Shown here: in pieces, positions 6,249 through 8,554 of the stretch | Layout of the letters: each line of letters begins with the position of its first letter | How positions within the stretch are numbered: position 1 is the first letter of the stretch | From: an uncultured Bacteroidales bacterium | Lineage (GTDB): Bacteria; Bacteroidota; Bacteroidia; Bacteroidales; UBA932 | Length of the DNA: 8,554 nt | Assembly: GCA_905235615.1 (NCBI GenBank) | Contig: CAJOMB010000049.1 | Coordinates: forward strand, 1 to 8,554 | Reading direction: 5' to 3' | Position numbers and translations under genes: made by a program | The notes under the pieces: model-generated | Databases searched by the model: none | The model's input: the letters and a program-made list of their open reading frames with translations, nothing else | Told to the model about the DNA's origin: nothing

Positions 6249-6653
6249 ATGGCTACCATTTTCACCAAGATTGCCAAGGGCGAGATTCCTTCCTTCAAGT
6301 GCGCGGAAAACGAAGATTTCTACGCCTTCTTGGACATTTCCCCGCTGGCCAAGGGGCATACCCTGGTTATCCCCAAGCACGTGGAGGACGACTATGTCTT
6401 CCATTTGGACGCCGGCACCTACCAGGGCCTGTGGAACTTCGCCCGCAAGGTGGCCGTGGCCCTCAAGGCCGCCGTTCCCTGCCAGCGCGTGGGCGTGGCC
6501 GTCCTGGGCATGGAAGTGCCCCATACGCACATCCACCTGGTGCCTCTTCAGACAGAAGGGGACATGGACTTCCGCAAGGCCAAGCTCCAGCTCTCCCAGG
6601 AGGAAATGAAAGAAATTGCCAACAAAATTTATAGCGAGTATGAAAAGCTTTAA
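6249..6653 (+). CDS. HIT-family nucleotide-binding hydrolase (HINT-like)
   Basis: 134 residues. HIT proteins hydrolyse nucleoside phosphoramidates or dinucleoside polyphosphates in the cytoplasm. The N-terminus (I-F-x-K-I-A-K-G-E-I-P-S) is typical of the HINT branch. The histidine triad appears as P-H92-T-H94-I-H96-L-V; the middle histidine should be the nucleophile. I-S-P-L-A-K-G-H-T-L-V-I-P-K-H (30-44) is the usual core strand pair. The CxxC zinc pair found near the N-terminus of some family members is absent. The start lies 2 nt after the greA stop, and the 3' end overlaps the next start by 14 nt, so translation is probably coupled. The exact substrate cannot be told from sequence. Confidence 0.95.
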   Translation: MATIFTKIAKGEIPSFKCAENEDFYAFLDISPLAKGHTLVIPKHVEDDYVFHLDAGTYQGLWNFARKVAVALKAAVPCQRVGVAVLGMEVPHTHIHLVPLQTEGDMDFRKAKLQLSQEEMKEIANKIYSEYEKL

Positions 6654-7749
6654 GCTGGCCGCCGCCGCTGCCCTGGTTCTCCTGACAGCCGCCTGCGGAA
6701 AAAATACCAAGATTGAAGGAACTTTGCACGAAGCTCCCGGCAGGCAAGTTACCGTGAAACTCTTGGACGTGAACCGTTTCCAGGTGCTTGACAGCGTGAA
6801 AACGGATGCTAAGGGCCATTTCTCCTATTCCCTGGATTTGAAGCAGGCCCAGCCGGAGTTTGTATATCTGTTCTACGGAAACCGCCAGATTGCCTCCCTC
6901 CTGCTGCAGAAGGGTGACAAGGTGAAGGTGGAGACGGATACCCTGGGTGTCTATACGGTGGAGGGCTCCGAGGAGTCCCTGAAGCTGCAGAAAGTGGAGC
7001 AGGAGTACAATTCCTTCGTGCGGGACATGAACCGCATCCTGGAGAAAGAGTATAATCCGGATGCCGCCCTGAGCCGTCGCTATGTGAGCTATTACCGGGA
7101 CCGCGTGGCCTATGTGATGGGCAACAGCAAGTCTCTCACCGTGGTCCCCGTGCTGTTCCAGCAGGTGAATCCCACCTTCCAGGTGTTTTCCCAGCCCACG
7201 GACGGCATCATGATGAAGGCAGTCTGCGATTCCCTCAAGACCGTTTATCCGGAGTCCCGCTATGTCAAGGCCTTGGAGAAGGAGGCGCAGCGCCGCATTT
7301 CCCTCATGGAGGTGAACAGCCGCATCCAGACGGCCGAGCAGGTGGGTTACATCGATATCAACCTTCCCGGCCTGGACGGCAGGAACGTGGCTCTTTCCGA
7401 GAGCCTGGGCAAGGTGACCATGGTATATTTCTGGCAGGCCACGGCCGAACAGAAGATGTTCAACCTGGATGCCCTGGTGCCCATTTACGAGCAGTTCCAT
7501 GACAGGGGCTTCGAGATTTACGCCGTCTCCATGGATGCCGACAAGGCCGCCTGGGCCGCCGCCATCCGCAACCAGAAGCTCCCTTGGGTGAACGTATGCG
7601 ACACCCGCGGAGCCCAGTCTCCTTATGTGATTTCTTACGGAATCGGCTCCCTGCCCATGGTCTGGTTCATCGTGGACGGCCTGGTGGACAGCGACGCCAA
7701 GGTAAGGAATGCGGCCGATATCAAGGATTACCTCCGGCGGAAACTCTGA
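6640..7749 (+). CDS. DUF4369-type lipoprotein with cysteine-less thioredoxin-like domain
   Basis: 369 residues from ATG 6640; an upstream TTG at 6616 would put eight residues before the signal sequence and is less likely. A lipoprotein signal (MKSFK, Ala/Leu-rich, L-T-A-A-C19) predicts lipid attachment at C19. The following G-K-N-T-K lacks the acidic surface-export signal known in Bacteroidetes, so a periplasm-facing location is more likely. Residues 24-110 match the DUF4369 beta domain that precedes TlpA-like thioredoxins in this phylum. Residues 110-230 are helical. Residues 236-369 are TlpA-like: N-L-P-G-L-D-G, the V-T-M-V-Y-F-W strand, and a cis-proline at P339 (S-L-P-M-V-W-F). Where C-x-x-C is expected after F-W-x-x-x there is A269-E-Q-K272, so it cannot act as a dithiol oxidoreductase. 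A binding or scaffold role is possible. It overlaps the HIT gene by 14 nt and tsaB by 1 nt. Confidence 0.9.
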   Translation: MKSFKLAAAAALVLLTAACGKNTKIEGTLHEAPGRQVTVKLLDVNRFQVLDSVKTDAKGHFSYSLDLKQAQPEFVYLFYGNRQIASLLLQKGDKVKVETDTLGVYTVEGSEESLKLQKVEQEYNSFVRDMNRILEKEYNPDAALSRRYVSYYRDRVAYVMGNSKSLTVVPVLFQQVNPTFQVFSQPTDGIMMKAVCDSLKTVYPESRYVKALEKEAQRRISLMEVNSRIQTAEQVGYIDINLPGLDGRNVALSESLGKVTMVYFWQATAEQKMFNLDALVPIYEQFHDRGFEIYAVSMDADKAAWAAAIRNQKLPWVNVCDTRGAQSPYVISYGIGSLPMVWFIVDGLVDSDAKVRNAADIKDYLRRKL

Positions 7750-8495
7750 TGGCCGACATCCTGCTGATAGAAACTTCCACTTCGGTCCTGTCCGTGGCCC
7801 TGGCCCGGGACGGGGCCGTAGTGCATGAACGCGTTTGCCGCGAGCCGCGCATGCAGGCCTCCCTCACGGCCCCGTTGGTGAAGGAGGTGCTGGATGAGGC
7901 CGGCCTCGGGATGGCCTGTTGCGACGCCGTCTGCGTAAGCTCCGGCCCCGGCTCCTACACCGGCCTCCGCGTGGGCGTCTCCACGGCCAAGGGCCTGTGC
8001 TTCGGCGCCGACATTCCCCTTTTGGCCATAGGGACGCTGGATGTCCTGGTGGCAGGGGTGTCTTGTGATGATGGAGCGAAGCGACCCAGGGGGTCTGGGG
8101 GGGTAGCCCCCCAGTCTGTCGAAGACAAAATGGACGATGAACGCCAGTTCATCGTCCCCATGATCGACGCACGCCGCATGGAAGTGTATACGGCTGTCTA
8201 TAACGCTGCGGGAGAGCGTCTTACGCCGGTGGAGGCCCAAATCATCGGCCCGGAATCCTTTGCCGGGTATTTAGACAGGGGAGAGGTGCTTTTCGTGGGG
8301 GACGGCGCCCTTAAGTGCAAGGAGGTCATCGGCCATCCGAACGCCCGTTTCCAGGAGGCTTATCCGCTGGCAAGGGATATGGCAAAGCTTGCCCAGAAGG
8401 CCTTTGACGAGGGTAAATTTGAGAATCTGGCGTATTTTGAGCCTTTCTATCTGAAAGATTTTATGGCGACAGTTTCCAAGAAGAAACTGTGGTAG
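7749..8495 (+). CDS. tsaB: tRNA threonylcarbamoyladenosine synthesis protein TsaB
   Basis: 248 residues. TsaB pairs with TsaD, and with TsaE, to transfer threonylcarbamate made by TsaC onto A37 of ANN-reading tRNAs, an essential step in most bacteria. Family marks are the ASKHA-type start I-L-L-I-E-T-S-T (4-11), S-S-G-P-G-S-Y-T-G-L-R-V-G (64-76), and P-M-I-D-A-R-R-M-E-V-Y (137-147). The start is the ATG overlapping the previous stop in TGATG; the frame is open further upstream but lies over the lipoprotein gene. Residues about 109-130 (G-A-K-R-P-R-G-S-G-G-V-A-P and on) are low-complexity, are not expected in TsaB, and are encoded by a GC-rich palindrome. Taking out 22 codons would leave about 226 residues, near the usual length, and join C-D-D to E-R-Q. 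The insert lies in a loop before a conserved strand, so function is probably kept. GC reaches about 75% in 7921-7980. Confidence 0.95.
   Translation: MADILLIETSTSVLSVALARDGAVVHERVCREPRMQASLTAPLVKEVLDEAGLGMACCDAVCVSSGPGSYTGLRVGVSTAKGLCFGADIPLLAIGTLDVLVAGVSCDDGAKRPRGSGGVAPQSVEDKMDDERQFIVPMIDARRMEVYTAVYNAAGERLTPVEAQIIGPESFAGYLDRGEVLFVGDGALKCKEVIGHPNARFQEAYPLARDMAKLAQKAFDEGKFENLAYFEPFYLKDFMATVSKKKLW
8073..8138 (+). repeat. GC-rich palindromic (REP-like) element inserted in frame in tsaB
   Basis: The core is a perfect 8-bp inverted repeat, CTGGGGGG (8095-8102) and CCCCCCAG (8107-8114), with a GTAG loop. CGAC (8082-8085) and GTCG (8118-8121) form an outer inverted pair. The left arm can also pair with CCCAG (8085-8089), giving an alternative hairpin. 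The 66-nt stretch is preceded by GATGAT (8067-8072) and ends in GACGAT (8133-8138), an imperfect direct repeat that could be a target duplication. Its length keeps the tsaB frame. No second copy is in the window, so repeat status rests on structure alone. Confidence 0.55.
8469..8490 (+). other. Stem-loop at the 3' end of tsaB
   Basis: ACAGTTTC (8469-8476) and GAAACTGT (8483-8490) form a perfect 8-bp stem with a 6-nt loop just before the TAG. No T-run follows directly, so it does not look like an ordinary Rho-independent terminator. It could protect the 3' end of the operon mRNA or be a chance pairing. Confidence 0.35.
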
Positions 8496-8554
8496 ATTAA
8501 GAGTCTGTTTTGAAATGATTCAATAAATTCTTTATGTTTCTTTTTGGTAAATTT

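Noticed and set aside
6221..6634. Plus-strand open frame overlapping greA and the HIT gene in another frame
   Set aside because: It is a Gly/Arg/Pro-rich out-of-frame reading of the HIT gene with no motif of its own.
6463..7500. Long minus-strand open frame of 345 codons
   Set aside because: It lies opposite the HIT and DUF4369 lipoprotein genes, whose motifs are clear. Long antisense frames are expected in GC-rich coding DNA, and its product is His/Leu/Gly-rich without a recognisable domain.
7584..7748. 55-codon upstream extension of tsaB
   Set aside because: It lies entirely over the lipoprotein gene, while the ATG at 7749 gives the canonical TsaB N-terminus in a TGATG overlap.
1..8554. 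CRISPR array, tRNA, rRNA or tmRNA genes
   Set aside because: No regularly spaced direct repeats and no recognisable tRNA arms or rRNA segments were seen by eye on either strand.
8450..8554. Minus-strand frame open to the right edge as a transposase or convergent gene
   Set aside because: Only 35 codons are visible, about half lie opposite tsaB, and no domain motif can be recognised; kept only as a remark with the possible insertion-sequence end.

Overview
The window looks like a chromosomal piece of a Bacteroidota genome, most likely a GC-rich gut-type member of the Bacteroidales. The grounds are two promoter elements of the Bacteroidota form TAnnTTTG, starts without Shine-Dalgarno sequences, BACON/fibronectin-type surface repeats, a DUF4369-thioredoxin lipoprotein, and Bacteroidota-like versions of GreA, the HIT protein and TsaB. 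The genus cannot be fixed from this sequence alone. All genes called lie on the + strand.

Left block (1-4418): a tightly packed run of four exported proteins. It opens with the 3' part of a large surface protein (a BACON-like domain plus four fibronectin-III-like repeats of about 100 residues). Then come a secreted LPP20-like protein, a secreted protein with a DUF5683-like membrane tail, and a secreted transglutaminase-like cysteine enzyme. Spacings are 27 nt, a 14-nt overlap and 1 nt. The block is AT-rich in places and changes composition sharply inside genes. A weak terminator follows at about 4493-4515. The last three genes are the best candidate here for an undescribed cell-envelope system.

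Middle (4526-5665): a clean promoter drives a PD-(D/E)XK nuclease of the Rpn / 'nuclease family transposase' group. Just after its TAG stop, in the same frame, lies a second copy of its C-terminal helical module, ended by TGA.

Right block (5588-8495): a promoter and long leader precede a compact operon: greA (transcript-cleavage factor), a HIT-family nucleotide hydrolase, a DUF4369 lipoprotein with a thioredoxin fold lacking both active-site cysteines, and tsaB (tRNA t6A synthesis). Spacings are 2 nt, a 14-nt overlap and a 1-nt TGATG overlap. The leader carries a terminator-like hairpin only about 15 nt past the predicted +1, which parallels the GraL leader RNAs of E. coli greA. tsaB holds an in-frame GC-rich palindrome that adds about 22 residues and looks like a repeat element inserted into an essential gene.

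The last 59 bases are AT-rich and may be the start of an insertion sequence, but this is weakly supported.
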